From positions 288,551 to 352,550 of the forward strand of contig NZ_JAPPSQ010000003.1 in the NCBI RefSeq assembly GCF_026652115.1: DNA of 64,000 nucleotides. Reading direction: 5' to 3'. Source of the stretch: Algoriphagus sp. PAP.12. Its GTDB lineage: Bacteria; Bacteroidota; Bacteroidia; Cytophagales; Cyclobacteriaceae. The translations under genes were made by a program, and so were the position numbers. The stretch's first letter is position 1, and each line of letters opens with the position of its first letter. Shown here in pieces: positions 16,453 to 25,877 of the stretch. The notes beneath the pieces were generated by a model that saw only the letters and a list, made by a program, of their open reading frames with translations, was not told where the DNA came from and made no database searches.

Positions 16453-16486
16453 CAGCCTTTATTACTTCTTAGCGTAACTTGCTATC

Positions 16487-17347
16487 ATGGAAAAAATAAT
16501 CCGTATTGCCGTCCAAAAAAGCGGTAGACTATCCGATGACTCACTAAGCCTTATCAAAGAATGTGGCATCAAATTTTACAATGGAACAGGGAAACTCAAA
16601 TCCACTTCCACCAACTTTCCCATTGAATTTTTATTTCTCAGAGATGATGATATTCCGGGCTATGTAGCTGACGGAGTAGCTGATTTGGGAATAGTTGGAG
16701 AAAATGAACTGGTCGAAAAAGACAAGGATGTCCTAGTTTTGAAAAAATTGGGATTCTCCAAATGCCGCCTTTCACTGGCGATTCCAAAAGGTCAAAATTA
16801 TCCGGGAATAGAATATTTTGAAGGAAAAAACATTGCCACCTCCTACCCTAAAATCCTAGGAGACTACCTCAAATCCCAAAACATCAACGCGGAAATCCAT
16901 GAAATTTCAGGTTCTGTGGAGATAGCTCCGAGCATTGGTCTTGCTGAAGGGATTTGCGATATCGTCAGTTCAGGTTCCACCTTGATGATGAACGGATTGA
17001 AAGAAGTGGAAGAGATTTTCAAATCCGAAGCAGTTCTGATTTCCAATCAGGAATTGGCTGACTGGAAAAAGGAGATTGTAGAAAAGCTTTTGTTCAGAAT
17101 GAATGCAGTTCAAAAAGGAAAAAGCAACAAATATGTCCTTTTGAATGCTCCCAATGAATCCATTGAGAAAATCATTAGCTTGATCCCGGGTATGAGGAGC
17201 CCTACTATACTCCCATTGGCGCAGGAAGGCTGGTCTTCGGTACATTCAGTATTGAGCGAAGATCAATTCTGGGAAAATATCGAAGAATTGAGAGCCGCTG
17301 GAGCAGAAGGAATTTTAGTGATTCCTATTGAAAAAATGGTGATTTGA
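16487..17347 (+). CDS. hisG: ATP phosphoribosyltransferase (long form)
   Basis: Commits PRPP and ATP to histidine synthesis. At 286 residues it is the long HisG form: two periplasmic-binding-like catalytic domains, with LSLAIPKGQNY and the PRPP loop SGSVEIAPSIGLAEGICDIVSSGSTL. A C-terminal ACT-like regulatory domain (from about 205) binds histidine for feedback inhibition, so it does not need HisZ. It lies 104 bases after the leader frame and is first in hisGDCB. Control is thus likely at two levels, attenuation and feedback. Confidence 0.96.
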   Translation: MEKIIRIAVQKSGRLSDDSLSLIKECGIKFYNGTGKLKSTSTNFPIEFLFLRDDDIPGYVADGVADLGIVGENELVEKDKDVLVLKKLGFSKCRLSLAIPKGQNYPGIEYFEGKNIATSYPKILGDYLKSQNINAEIHEISGSVEIAPSIGLAEGICDIVSSGSTLMMNGLKEVEEIFKSEAVLISNQELADWKKEIVEKLLFRMNAVQKGKSNKYVLLNAPNESIEKIISLIPGMRSPTILPLAQEGWSSVHSVLSEDQFWENIEELRAAGAEGILVIPIEKMVI

Positions 17348-17369
17348 TAGACCCTAAAAGCAAAGAATC

Positions 17370-18665
17370 ATGAAAATGCTTGTCAACCCAGGCGAATCAT
17401 CCTGGAAAAAAGAACTGGCTAGACCGGTTTTCAAAACAAAGGCAATCAATAAAATTGTCAAGCCCATCCTTCGAAAAGTTAAAAAGAACGGCGATAAGGC
17501 ACTTTTTAAATTTGCTCATGAATACGATCATGTAGATTTGGATTCTCTTTTGGTAGAAGAAGTTGAAATTCAGGCTGCGGCGGCTGCCTTGTCTCTTGAA
17601 TTGAGACAAGCTATCCAAACTGCTAAAAACAACATAGAAAAATTCCATGCTGCTCAATCAACACCTGAGCTGATCGAAGAGGTCATGCCAGGGGTAGTTT
17701 GTCGCAGGAAAAGCATGCCTATTCAAAAGATCGGGCTTTATATTCCTGGAGGAACTGCTCCTCTTTTCAGCACGGTTTTGATGCTAGGGGTTCCTGCAAA
17801 ACTAGCCGGATGTAAAGAGATCGTTCTCTGTACTCCTCCAAATCGGGAAGGAAAAATCCACCCAGCTATTCTGTACACTGCAGAATTGATCGGAATTACC
17901 AAAATCATCAAATCAGGTGGTGCCCAGGCTGTTGCTGCATTGACTTTTGGAACCGAATCAGTTCCCGCAGTGGATAAAATTTTCGGTCCTGGAAACCAGT
18001 TTGTGACAGCCGCCAAGCAAATGGCCACCAAATATGGTGTTGCTATCGATATGCCAGCTGGTCCTTCAGAGGTTTTGGTGTATGCTGATGAAACCGCCAA
18101 TCCATCTTTCGTGGCAGCTGATTTACTTTCTCAAGCCGAACACGGAGTTGATTCTCAAGTGGTTTTAGTAAGCCCTACAGAAAAAGTAGCAAAGAAGGTT
18201 AAAAAGGAAGTAGAAAAGCAATTGGATGAGCTTCCTCGAAAAGACATTGCTCATAAGGCCCTGAAAAACTCAGTGGCGGTTGTGATGGAAGATCCTCAGA
18301 TGGCCATTGATTTGATTAACTTCTATGCCCCTGAGCACTTGATCATCAGTGTAGCAAATGAGGAAGAAGTAGTCGAACAAATTGTTAATGCTGGTTCAGT
18401 ATTCATTGGAAATTTCACTCCGGAATCTGCCGGTGACTATGCCTCAGGAACCAACCACACCTTACCAACCTATGGTTATGCAAGAAACTACAGTGGAGTT
18501 TCCTTGGACTCTTTTGTCAAGAAAATCACCTACCAGAAAATCAGCCCTGAAGGCTTGAAAACTTTGGGCCCAGTAGTGGAAGTCATGGCCGAAAATGAAC
18601 TTCTGGAAGCACACAAGAACGCAGTAACCGTTCGTCTTAATTATTTGAAAAAGAACAAATTATGA
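17370..18665 (+). CDS. hisD: Histidinol dehydrogenase
   Basis: Zinc enzyme that oxidises histidinol to histidine with two NAD, the last two steps of the pathway. The 431-residue protein shows the family signature ([35 protein letters not shown]) and catalytic/metal residues in FYAPEHLI and SGTNHTLPT. The order hisG-hisD-hisC-hisB is standard for Bacteroidota. Its stop overlaps the hisC start (ATGA), implying translational coupling. Confidence 0.97.
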   Translation: MKMLVNPGESSWKKELARPVFKTKAINKIVKPILRKVKKNGDKALFKFAHEYDHVDLDSLLVEEVEIQAAAAALSLELRQAIQTAKNNIEKFHAAQSTPELIEEVMPGVVCRRKSMPIQKIGLYIPGGTAPLFSTVLMLGVPAKLAGCKEIVLCTPPNREGKIHPAILYTAELIGITKIIKSGGAQAVAALTFGTESVPAVDKIFGPGNQFVTAAKQMATKYGVAIDMPAGPSEVLVYADETANPSFVAADLLSQAEHGVDSQVVLVSPTEKVAKKVKKEVEKQLDELPRKDIAHKALKNSVAVVMEDPQMAIDLINFYAPEHLIISVANEEEVVEQIVNAGSVFIGNFTPESAGDYASGTNHTLPTYGYARNYSGVSLDSFVKKITYQKISPEGLKTLGPVVEVMAENELLEAHKNAVTVRLNYLKKNKL

Positions 18666-19726
18666 GCTTTGATCTAAATTCATTATTAAGACCACACATT
18701 GCTCAACTTCAGCCTTATACATCGGCAAGAGATGAGTATACTGGCAAAGAAGGAGTGTTCTTGGATGCAAATGAAAATCCCTATGGATCTGTGACTGATG
18801 CGGAGTTCAATCGTTACCCAGATCCTTACCAAAGTGCATTGAAGGAAAAGATCGCAACCATCAAAAATGTAAGGCCCAGCCAGATATTTCTGGGAAATGG
18901 TTCTGATGAAGCAATTGATCTTTTATACCGTGCATTTTGCAGACCGGGAATAGACAATGTGATTCTTCTACCTCCTACTTACGGAATGTATGAGGTGAGC
19001 GCATCCATAAATGATGTCGAAACCAGAAAAGTCTCTTTGACTTCGGACTTCCAACTACAGACGGAAAAAATTTTTGATCAAATCGATTCCAATACCAAAA
19101 TCATCTTTGTTTGTACCCCAAATAATCCAAGTGGAAACAAAGTAAACAGGGCTGATGTTTTGTTGCTTTTGAAACAATTCAATGGCTTGGTAGTCGTAGA
19201 TGAGGCATACATTGATTTCAATGATGAGCCTAGCTTTACTACCCATTTGGACGAATATCCCAATCTTTTGGTGATGCAGACCTTTTCTAAAGCTTGGGGC
19301 TTGGCTTCCTTGCGTTTGGGGATGGCTTTTGCTTCAGAAGAGTTGATCAAGATTCTGAATAAGATCAAACCTCCCTACAATATTTCCGGACTAACTCAGG
19401 ATACAGTTCTTGAGGCCTTGGGAAATCAGGACAAGGTGGAAAAAATGATTCTGGAGATTCTAAAGGAAAGAGAGTATCTCCAATCTGAATTGGAAAAGCT
19501 TGATTTTGTCAAAAAAATTCATCCTTCTCAAGCCAATTTCCTTTTAATTCAGGTTCCTCAAGCTACTCAGGTCTACAATGATTTGATTGATCAAAAAATC
19601 ATCGTCCGAAACAGAGCAAAAGTTCTTCTCTGTGAGGATTGTCTGAGAATCACTGTTGGGACGAGAGAGGAAAACACCGCCTTTTTAAAAGCTCTACAAG
19701 CTGTAGTCAAACCTATTCAACCATGA
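18662..19726 (+). CDS. hisC: Histidinol-phosphate aminotransferase
   Basis: PLP fold-I aminotransferase (354 residues) that converts imidazole acetol phosphate and glutamate to histidinol phosphate. Visible motifs: [10 protein letters not shown] at the N-terminus, [33 protein letters not shown], and the PLP lysine in [13 protein letters not shown], with C-terminal LRITVGT. Overlaps hisD and hisB by 4 bases each. Confidence 0.96.
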   Translation: MSFDLNSLLRPHIAQLQPYTSARDEYTGKEGVFLDANENPYGSVTDAEFNRYPDPYQSALKEKIATIKNVRPSQIFLGNGSDEAIDLLYRAFCRPGIDNVILLPPTYGMYEVSASINDVETRKVSLTSDFQLQTEKIFDQIDSNTKIIFVCTPNNPSGNKVNRADVLLLLKQFNGLVVVDEAYIDFNDEPSFTTHLDEYPNLLVMQTFSKAWGLASLRLGMAFASEELIKILNKIKPPYNISGLTQDTVLEALGNQDKVEKMILEILKEREYLQSELEKLDFVKKIHPSQANFLLIQVPQATQVYNDLIDQKIIVRNRAKVLLCEDCLRITVGTREENTAFLKALQAVVKPIQP

Positions 19727-20820
19727 AAAAGAAAGTATTATTTATAGATCGCGACGGAACGATCATCAAAGAACCACCTACTGATTATCAAGTAGATAGC
19801 CTTGAAAAACTGGAGTTTATCCCCAAGGTGATATCCAATTTGAGAAAGATTGCTGAGGAATTGGACTATGAATTGGTGATGGTCACCAATCAAGATGGAT
19901 TGGGAACAGATTCATTTCCTGAAAAGGACTTTTGGCCAGCCCAGTTTAAGATGCTGAAAACCCTAGAGCAGGAAAACATTTTCTTCACTGAAATTCATAT
20001 TGACAAGACCTTTGAACATGAAAATGCTGAAACCAGAAAACCAAGAACAGGTCTTTTGACCCAGTATTTCTCTGAAGAATATGATTTAGCAAATTCATTT
20101 GTGATCGGCGATCGAGTAACTGACATTCAATTGGCTGACAATTTGGGTTCTAAAGCGATTTTCGTTGGTGATTTTCAGGAATCAGCCAGCTTCTCCACCA
20201 AGGATTGGGACGAGATTTATTCATTTCTAAAAATGCCTCCTCGAAAGGCTGAAGTGAAAAGAACCACTTCTGAAACTGACATCCATATCAATTTGAACCT
20301 GGATGGGTCTGGTCAATGCAAGATCAAAACAGGCTTACATTTCTTTGATCACATGTTGGAGCAATTGGGTAAGCATGGATCTACTGATTTGGAAATCACT
20401 GTCAACGGGGATCTGCATATCGATGAGCATCACACGATAGAGGATACCGCTTTGGCTTTGGGTGAAGCTTATTTGAAAGCACTGGGAGATAAAAAAGGAA
20501 TCTATCGCTATGGATTCTTGCTTCCGATGGATGATGTTCTCGCTCAGGCTGCCATCGATTTTGGTGGAAGACCTTGGCTGATGTGGGAAGCGGATTTTAA
20601 GCGTGAAAAAGTCGGTGATATGCCAACCGAAATGTTTTATCATTTCTTCAAATCTTTCTCAGATACCGCTAAATGCAACTTAAATATCAAAGCAGAAGGG
20701 GCGAATGAACATCATAAAATCGAGGCTATTTTCAAAGCATTGGCACGCGCAATCAAAATGGCAGTCCAAAGAGATCCTCGAAACATCAACCAGCTACCAA
20801 GCACCAAGGGAGTTCTTTAA
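19723..20820 (+). CDS. hisB: Bifunctional histidinol-phosphatase / imidazoleglycerol-phosphate dehydratase
   Basis: A 365-residue fusion. Residues 1-165 are a HAD phosphatase with DxDGT motif (Asp9 nucleophile, Asp11 acid/base in IDRDGT) and [11 protein letters not shown]. Residues about 175-365 are the manganese IGP dehydratase with [13 protein letters not shown] and [16 protein letters not shown]. The start is the ATG overlapping the hisC stop; a longer frame reaching into hisC is an artefact. After it the his operon stops: no hisH, hisA, hisF or hisIE follows, although these usually continue the operon in related bacteria. Confidence 0.95.
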   Translation: MKKKVLFIDRDGTIIKEPPTDYQVDSLEKLEFIPKVISNLRKIAEELDYELVMVTNQDGLGTDSFPEKDFWPAQFKMLKTLEQENIFFTEIHIDKTFEHENAETRKPRTGLLTQYFSEEYDLANSFVIGDRVTDIQLADNLGSKAIFVGDFQESASFSTKDWDEIYSFLKMPPRKAEVKRTTSETDIHINLNLDGSGQCKIKTGLHFFDHMLEQLGKHGSTDLEITVNGDLHIDEHHTIEDTALALGEAYLKALGDKKGIYRYGFLLPMDDVLAQAAIDFGGRPWLMWEADFKREKVGDMPTEMFYHFFKSFSDTAKCNLNIKAEGANEHHKIEAIFKALARAIKMAVQRDPRNINQLPSTKGVL

Positions 20821-20905
20821 ATCTTAAAGTTTGTTAAATCAGGGGTTTAGGAAGTTTTTGAAAGAAAACATTTTCTTTACCCCTTATTTTTTTGTTTATT
20901 TAGGT

Positions 20906-21703
20906 ATGCTACGAAAAATAAGTAAACCGACTTTTATCCTCCTATTTTTTTGGATAACCTCCTGTGCCTCTGATCTATTTCAAGCTGAAGACCTATTTTA
21001 TCAAAAACAATATGAAGCAGCTATTTCAGAGCTTAATAAATATTTGTTTTTGCATGTCACTGATGTGAAAGCTCTTCATCTTAGAGCTCGTTCTTATGAA
21101 GAATTGGGAAAAATGGATGAAGCAATCGAAGACTACGAAAAAATCCTTTCAATAGACGGCAATTATGCTCAAGCAATGGCAGGAATAGGCAAAATCTATT
21201 TTAATGAAAAGGAATATGAAAAAGCCGAATTAATCCTATTAAGGGCAGCTAAAACAGACCCTGCAGATTATGAAATTCTTTTTTTAACAGGAAGAGCTCT
21301 CCTTCAGAACCAGGATTATAAACTAGCAAACAATTTCTTCGAGAGAGCAAAAGAAATCAATGATGATGACCCTGAAATATACTTTTATCAGGGAATGGCC
21401 CGAGCATATATTGGTGATGCTTATGGTTGCGCTGGTTCCTTTAATATGTACGTAAGCAAACAACCAGACAATATGGTAGCGGTTTACAATCGAGGTTTTG
21501 CCTACATGCACTTAGGATATTTAGAATGGGCCCTGGAAGATTTTGACAACGTGTTAAAGAAAAACCCAACTCATATGGAAGCTTTGGCGAAAAAAGGCAT
21601 TTGCATGGCTAAGTTGGGAGATTCAGATGGCTGTAATTACATACAAAGGGCTGCGAATATGGGTTCTGATTATGCCCAAAGCAATTTGGATATCTGTTCT
21701 TAA
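20906..21703 (+). CDS. TPR-repeat lipoprotein
   Basis: A 265-residue protein with a lipoprotein signal ending at Cys20 (FFWITSC) and about six TPR units from residue 30, for example YEAAISELNKYL, MDEAIEDYEKIL and YEKAELILLRAAKTDP. It is probably membrane-anchored on the periplasmic side and serves as a protein scaffold; the partner is unknown. I start at MLRKISKPTF, since only this gives a proper signal peptide. Its stop codon TAA interlocks with the stop of the converging ATP-grasp gene. Confidence 0.8.
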   Translation: MLRKISKPTFILLFFWITSCASDLFQAEDLFYQKQYEAAISELNKYLFLHVTDVKALHLRARSYEELGKMDEAIEDYEKILSIDGNYAQAMAGIGKIYFNEKEYEKAELILLRAAKTDPADYEILFLTGRALLQNQDYKLANNFFERAKEINDDDPEIYFYQGMARAYIGDAYGCAGSFNMYVSKQPDNMVAVYNRGFAYMHLGYLEWALEDFDNVLKKNPTHMEALAKKGICMAKLGDSDGCNYIQRAANMGSDYAQSNLDICS

Positions 21704-22572
21704 AGCAACCTTTCCTTGAGAGCCTGTTTGTAATTCGGGATAGCTTTTGGGCTAAGCCCCAGAAACAAATAGGGCTCGATCAATTCCAATTCCATCAAAT
21801 GGAAAACCCCATTAATTTCAACACCGTCTACTCTTGCATATAGCGTATTTTCGGCAAATTCCCTCATGATTTTTTTAGCAGATTCTAGCATTGAATCAGA
21901 AGGCTGCATTTCTTGTATGGATCCTCCAAAATAATGCTGAACTCTAAAATCTTCTTGGGCTGGAGTTTTCAATACTGCATGCGAAAAAACCCCATTAAAG
22001 AAAAGAAGAGAGTACTCTCCTACTTCTGCGACTTCAGGTACAAAGGGCTGCACCAAAAATGCCTCATCTTTCAATAATTTTGTGATTTTTCCCTCATACT
22101 GGGACAGTTCAGAAATGGGGATTTTAAAGGTATTCTTCGCTCCGCCACTCACTAAGGGCTTGACAACCACCGTATCAGATTCTACGCTTATCGCAGCTTC
22201 ATTAAGATCACCTTTTTGGGTAATTATTTTTCCAGCAATTGTTGGAATCCCACGTTCCTGAATTTCCAATAAATAGGCTTTGGAACTATTCCAACGAATT
22301 GTATCCAGGTCATTCATCACAGGAATCCCTAAGCCTTTCATTTTTTCGATCCATTCCAGAAACTCAGGATAATAATCGAAGTAATCCCAAACTGATTTGA
22401 TCAATAAACAGGAAAACCTTTCCCAATCGACCTTTGGGTCTGACCAAGGAACTATCTGGTTTTCAATCTCTAATTCTGTTAGGATAGATGATAATATTTC
22501 ATCTTCATTGACTGTATTGGCATCATAGGCCCCAACGGAAACATATGAAACAATGGCTACTCTAGGGTTCAT
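21700..22572 (-). CDS. ATP-grasp protein (RimK-like), substrate unknown
   Basis: A 290-residue cytoplasmic protein with an ATP-grasp fold. The N-terminal pre-ATP domain contains IKSVWDYFDYYPEFLEW. The ATP-binding domain has VVVKPLVSGGAKNTFKI and LVQPFVPEV, and C-terminal metal ligands are in YARVDGV and LMELELIEPYLFL. Related proteins join a carboxylate to an amine (glutathione-synthase/RimK type); I cannot name the substrate. I start at MNPRVAIVSY. It lies divergently from the Dpm1-like gene and converges on the TPR gene. Confidence 0.75.
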   Translation of the reverse strand: MNPRVAIVSYVSVGAYDANTVNEDEILSSILTELEIENQIVPWSDPKVDWERFSCLLIKSVWDYFDYYPEFLEWIEKMKGLGIPVMNDLDTIRWNSSKAYLLEIQERGIPTIAGKIITQKGDLNEAAISVESDTVVVKPLVSGGAKNTFKIPISELSQYEGKITKLLKDEAFLVQPFVPEVAEVGEYSLLFFNGVFSHAVLKTPAQEDFRVQHYFGGSIQEMQPSDSMLESAKKIMREFAENTLYARVDGVEINGVFHLMELELIEPYLFLGLSPKAIPNYKQALKERLL

Positions 22573-22644
22573 AACAAATTTTTTCCAAATGTACTCTTTC
22601 GCTAAAAATTGCAAAGCCATTCTTCAAATACCATCAGGAAACCT

Positions 22645-22652
22645 TACTTTTG
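22645..22652 (+). promoter_or_regulatory. -7 element (TACTTTTG) before the glycosyltransferase
   Basis: A perfect TAnnTTTG match 17 bases before the ATG at 22669; no good -33 element. It would place the start site after the first in-frame Met (22609) and so supports the later start. Confidence 0.4.
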
Positions 22653-22668
22653 GACTTTCACCCAAAAT

Positions 22669-23442
22669 ATGGACCACAGAAAACTCGTTATCATCCCCAC
22701 CTACAATGAGATCGAAAACATCTCAGACATGATCCAAACTGTGATGGATCTGGAGGGTAATTTTGAACTTTTGATCATAGATGACGGATCTCCTGATGGT
22801 ACAGCCAAAGTTGTCATCGATCTTCAGGACAAGTTTCCTGATAGACTTCATTTGGTTCAAAGAAAGGCTAAATTAGGATTAGGAACAGCCTATATCAATG
22901 GTTTCAAATGGGCTTTAAGAAAAGGCTATGATTATATCTTCGAGATGGATGCCGATTTCTCCCATGATCCTAATGACTTGATCAAACTTTATAAAGCTTG
23001 TGCCGAGGAAGGCTTTGACATGAGTATCGGTTCACGCTACATTACAGGAGTCAATGTGGTCAATTGGCCGATGGGACGTGTTTTAATGTCCTATTTTGCT
23101 TCAGTTTATGTGAAATTCATCACTGGACTTCCTATCAAAGATGCCACAGCAGGTTTCAAATGCTACCACAAATCAGTTCTTCAGGGCATCAATTTGGATG
23201 AAATCCGATTTATAGGCTATGCTTTCCAGATTGAGATGAAATTTACCGCCTGGAAATTGGGATTCCAGATCAAAGAAGTTCCGATCATTTTTACTGACCG
23301 AACCAAAGGAACTTCAAAAATGAGCAAAGGAATCTTTAAGGAGGCTGTTTTTGGAGTGATTTGGATGAAAGTCAAAAGTATCTTCTCCCCTTACCGAATC
23401 AATCAAAGCGAATCGATTGAATTGGATTCACCCTTGAAATAA
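22669..23442 (+). CDS. Polyprenol monophosphomannose synthase-like glycosyltransferase
   Basis: A 257-residue GT2 enzyme of the Dpm1 type, transferring a sugar (usually mannose) from a nucleotide to polyprenyl phosphate at the cytoplasmic face. Motifs: VIIPTYNEIENI, LLIIDDGSPDGTA, the DxD equivalent FEMDADFSHDP, and IGSRYITG with DATAGFKCY. No membrane helices follow, as in single-domain soluble Dpm1. Its 3' end overlaps the converging permease gene by 44 bases. Confidence 0.85.
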   Translation: MDHRKLVIIPTYNEIENISDMIQTVMDLEGNFELLIIDDGSPDGTAKVVIDLQDKFPDRLHLVQRKAKLGLGTAYINGFKWALRKGYDYIFEMDADFSHDPNDLIKLYKACAEEGFDMSIGSRYITGVNVVNWPMGRVLMSYFASVYVKFITGLPIKDATAGFKCYHKSVLQGINLDEIRFIGYAFQIEMKFTAWKLGFQIKEVPIIFTDRTKGTSKMSKGIFKEAVFGVIWMKVKSIFSPYRINQSESIELDSPLK

Positions 23443-24613
23443 CCAAGACAGGGATCCATAGCACTGCCGCTGTCAAAGCTGCAATCCCAATATTGATTGC
23501 AATAAAAATTGGCCAGTTCCAGTCGATAGGAACATAGCTCATATAGTAGCTTTCTTGATCAAGCGGGATCAAATGGAATAAGTCTTGCAGAATCCCAAAA
23601 CCAAGTCCAATCGCATTCCCTATTAACAATCCTCTCCCCAGAATTCGCATTCCATTCCAGAAGAAAATCTTGCGAATCTGCTGATTTCTAGCACCAAGAG
23701 CCTTCAAAAGGCCTATCATTTGGGTCCGCTCCATGATGAGGATAAATAAGATTGCCGCCATATTGAAAATGGCTACGAATCCGATCAAGCCTATAAATAC
23801 GTAGACGTTTGTATCCAAAAGCTTGAGCCAATCGAAGATCTCCAGAAATTTATCCTGCGAGTCGATCAGTTTTAGATCTAGATCCAAGTTTTCTTCAATG
23901 GTCTCAAAAACCTTTCGAGTTGGCTTTTTATTCACAAAAATCTCTAAGCCACCGATTTCATCTTTTGCCCACCCATTCAGGTTACGGATAGTCTGCAACT
24001 CCCCAATGATGATTTTTTCATCAAAATTTTCGAGATAGGTCTCATAAATCCCAACAAGTTCTACTCTTCTATACCTAGGCGGATCTTGTACGAAATAAAG
24101 AATAATCCGATCTCCTACTTTCAATTGAAGTCGATTGGCAATCACCGAACTAACCATTAATTCATTGGATGTTCCTTCCTCTGGAATCCGGATCAACCTG
24201 CCTTCTTTGAGGTAATTTTTAAAAGTCAGAGTATCAAAGTCTTGCCCCACTCCTTTCATCAACACTCCTTCTACTTCCTGATCTCCTTTGATCAAAGCGG
24301 CCTTATGGGCAAAAGATTGAACCCGTTCAATCACGGGAATTTGGCTGTAATTTTGTACAAAGTCGCTCTGAAGGGAAAAAGGGCTTTCTTCAAAAGCATT
24401 GCTCATAGTAAAACGCTGTACCTGATATTGACCTGTAAAGCCATATACCTTGTTTGCAACTGTCTTTTGAAAACCTCCCAACACCATAAAAGAAAGTATT
24501 GACACTGCCAGGCCTAAAGCCAAACTGCCAACAGCAATCAAGTGGATCGTAGATGAAAATCCGCCTGTTTTTCTAAAACTGATTCTTTTGGCTATGAAAT
24601 AGGAAAGGTTCAA
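23399..24613 (-). CDS. FtsX-like ABC permease (LolC/LolE type)
   Basis: A 404-residue membrane protein: TM1 near residues 22-48 (IAVGSLALGLAVSILSFMVL), a large periplasmic MacB-like domain (about 50-265), then three C-terminal membrane helices (IGLIGFVAIFNMAAILFILI and two later). This is the lipoprotein-releasing permease architecture. LolD-type ATPase is not adjacent. Bacteroidota typically carry one such protein acting as a homodimer for lipoprotein export; this is a plausible role given the many lipoproteins here. Possible alternative: another ABC export permease. Confidence 0.82.
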   Translation of the reverse strand: MNLSYFIAKRISFRKTGGFSSTIHLIAVGSLALGLAVSILSFMVLGGFQKTVANKVYGFTGQYQVQRFTMSNAFEESPFSLQSDFVQNYSQIPVIERVQSFAHKAALIKGDQEVEGVLMKGVGQDFDTLTFKNYLKEGRLIRIPEEGTSNELMVSSVIANRLQLKVGDRIILYFVQDPPRYRRVELVGIYETYLENFDEKIIIGELQTIRNLNGWAKDEIGGLEIFVNKKPTRKVFETIEENLDLDLKLIDSQDKFLEIFDWLKLLDTNVYVFIGLIGFVAIFNMAAILFILIMERTQMIGLLKALGARNQQIRKIFFWNGMRILGRGLLIGNAIGLGFGILQDLFHLIPLDQESYYMSYVPIDWNWPIFIAINIGIAALTAAVLWIPVLVISRVNPIQSIRFD

Positions 24614-24652
24614 TGGAGTGATTTAATTTGTCCAATTACAGCGCAAAATAGC

Positions 24653-25834
24653 ATGAAGCACATGAAAAACTTATTCTTAGTCATTTTTTTGAGCGCCTTT
24701 TTAGGTCTCTTTGGATTGTTTAATTCTCAAACTCAAGGCCAAATCATCATGGGTGATGAGAGACCTGAGCTCTATCTCCCTATGCTTCAAGGGAAAAGAG
24801 TTGGAATCGTAGCCAATCAAACATCCATTATGCCCCAAAAGGAAAATAAACATAGTGTGGACTTTTTGTTGGAGCAGGGAGTTGATCTCAAAAAAGTATT
24901 CGTTCCCGAGCATGGATTCCGTGGTACTGCTGACGCTGGAGAAAAAGTAGATAACAGCGTGGATCAAAAGACTGGATTGCCTATCGTTTCACTTTATGGT
25001 AAAAACAGAAAACCTACTGCAGCTCAGGTTCAGGATCTAGATGTCATCCTTTTTGACTTGCAAGACGTAGGAGTTAGATTTTATACTTACATCTCCACCA
25101 TGCATTACATCATGGAAGCTGCAGCTGAAAATGGCAAAAAGGTAATCATTTTTGATCGACCCAATCCAAATGGAGACTACATCGCTGGACCGATTTTAAA
25201 GCCAGGCTTTGAGAGTTTTGTTGGAATGCATCCAATCCCGGTTGTGCATGCCTTGACTGTTGGAGAATTGGCACAAATGATCAATGGAGAAAAGTGGCTT
25301 AAAGGAGGAAAAACCTGTGAATTGGAGATTATTCCAATGGAAAACTGGACCCATACCACCAGTTATGCGATTCCCGTAAAACCTTCTCCAAACCTTCCGA
25401 ACGATCTTTCTATCAGATTATATCCAAGTACTTGCTTGTTTGAGGGAACCGTGATTTCATTGGGAAGAGGTACCTATTTTCCTTTTGAGGTTTACGGATA
25501 CCCAGATCCCAAATTCGGCGATTTCACATTCACTCCGGTTAGTATTGATGGGATGTCTAAAACCCCTCCTCATCAAGATAAGCTTTGTTACGGAAGGGAT
25601 TTGAGAGGAGAATCGATGGACCATCAATTCACCTTAGAGTATCTGATGGAAGCATATCAAAAGTCTGGGATGAAAGAGAAGTTCTTCAACAACTACTTCA
25701 ATACGCTTTTGGGAACAGATGAAATCAAAAAAGCAATGCTTTCAGGTAAATCAGGTCAGGAAATAGAGCAATCTTGGAAATCCGGAATTGAGGCTTACAA
25801 AGTCATGAGGAAAAACTACTTGATTTACCCTTAA
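24653..25834 (+). CDS. NamZ-type exo-beta-N-acetylmuramidase (DUF1343)
   Basis: A 393-residue secreted protein with an N-terminal signal (LFLVIFLSAFLGLFGLF) and a DUF1343 fold, now classed with the NamZ exo-muramidases (GH171) that release N-acetylmuramic acid from peptidoglycan. Landmarks: GKRVGIVANQTSI, VPEHGFRGTADAGEKV, ILFDLQDVGVRFYTYISTM, IFDRPNPN and SPNLPN. Likely a role in peptidoglycan turnover and MurNAc recovery. I see no MurQ/NagA-type genes next to it. Promoter is unclear; TTTAATTTG upstream is a near match to the -7 box. Confidence 0.85.
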   Translation: MKHMKNLFLVIFLSAFLGLFGLFNSQTQGQIIMGDERPELYLPMLQGKRVGIVANQTSIMPQKENKHSVDFLLEQGVDLKKVFVPEHGFRGTADAGEKVDNSVDQKTGLPIVSLYGKNRKPTAAQVQDLDVILFDLQDVGVRFYTYISTMHYIMEAAAENGKKVIIFDRPNPNGDYIAGPILKPGFESFVGMHPIPVVHALTVGELAQMINGEKWLKGGKTCELEIIPMENWTHTTSYAIPVKPSPNLPNDLSIRLYPSTCLFEGTVISLGRGTYFPFEVYGYPDPKFGDFTFTPVSIDGMSKTPPHQDKLCYGRDLRGESMDHQFTLEYLMEAYQKSGMKEKFFNNYFNTLLGTDEIKKAMLSGKSGQEIEQSWKSGIEAYKVMRKNYLIYP

Positions 25835-25877
25835 TCTCCTGATCACTATAGTTTTACCTTCAATAGAATACACCATT

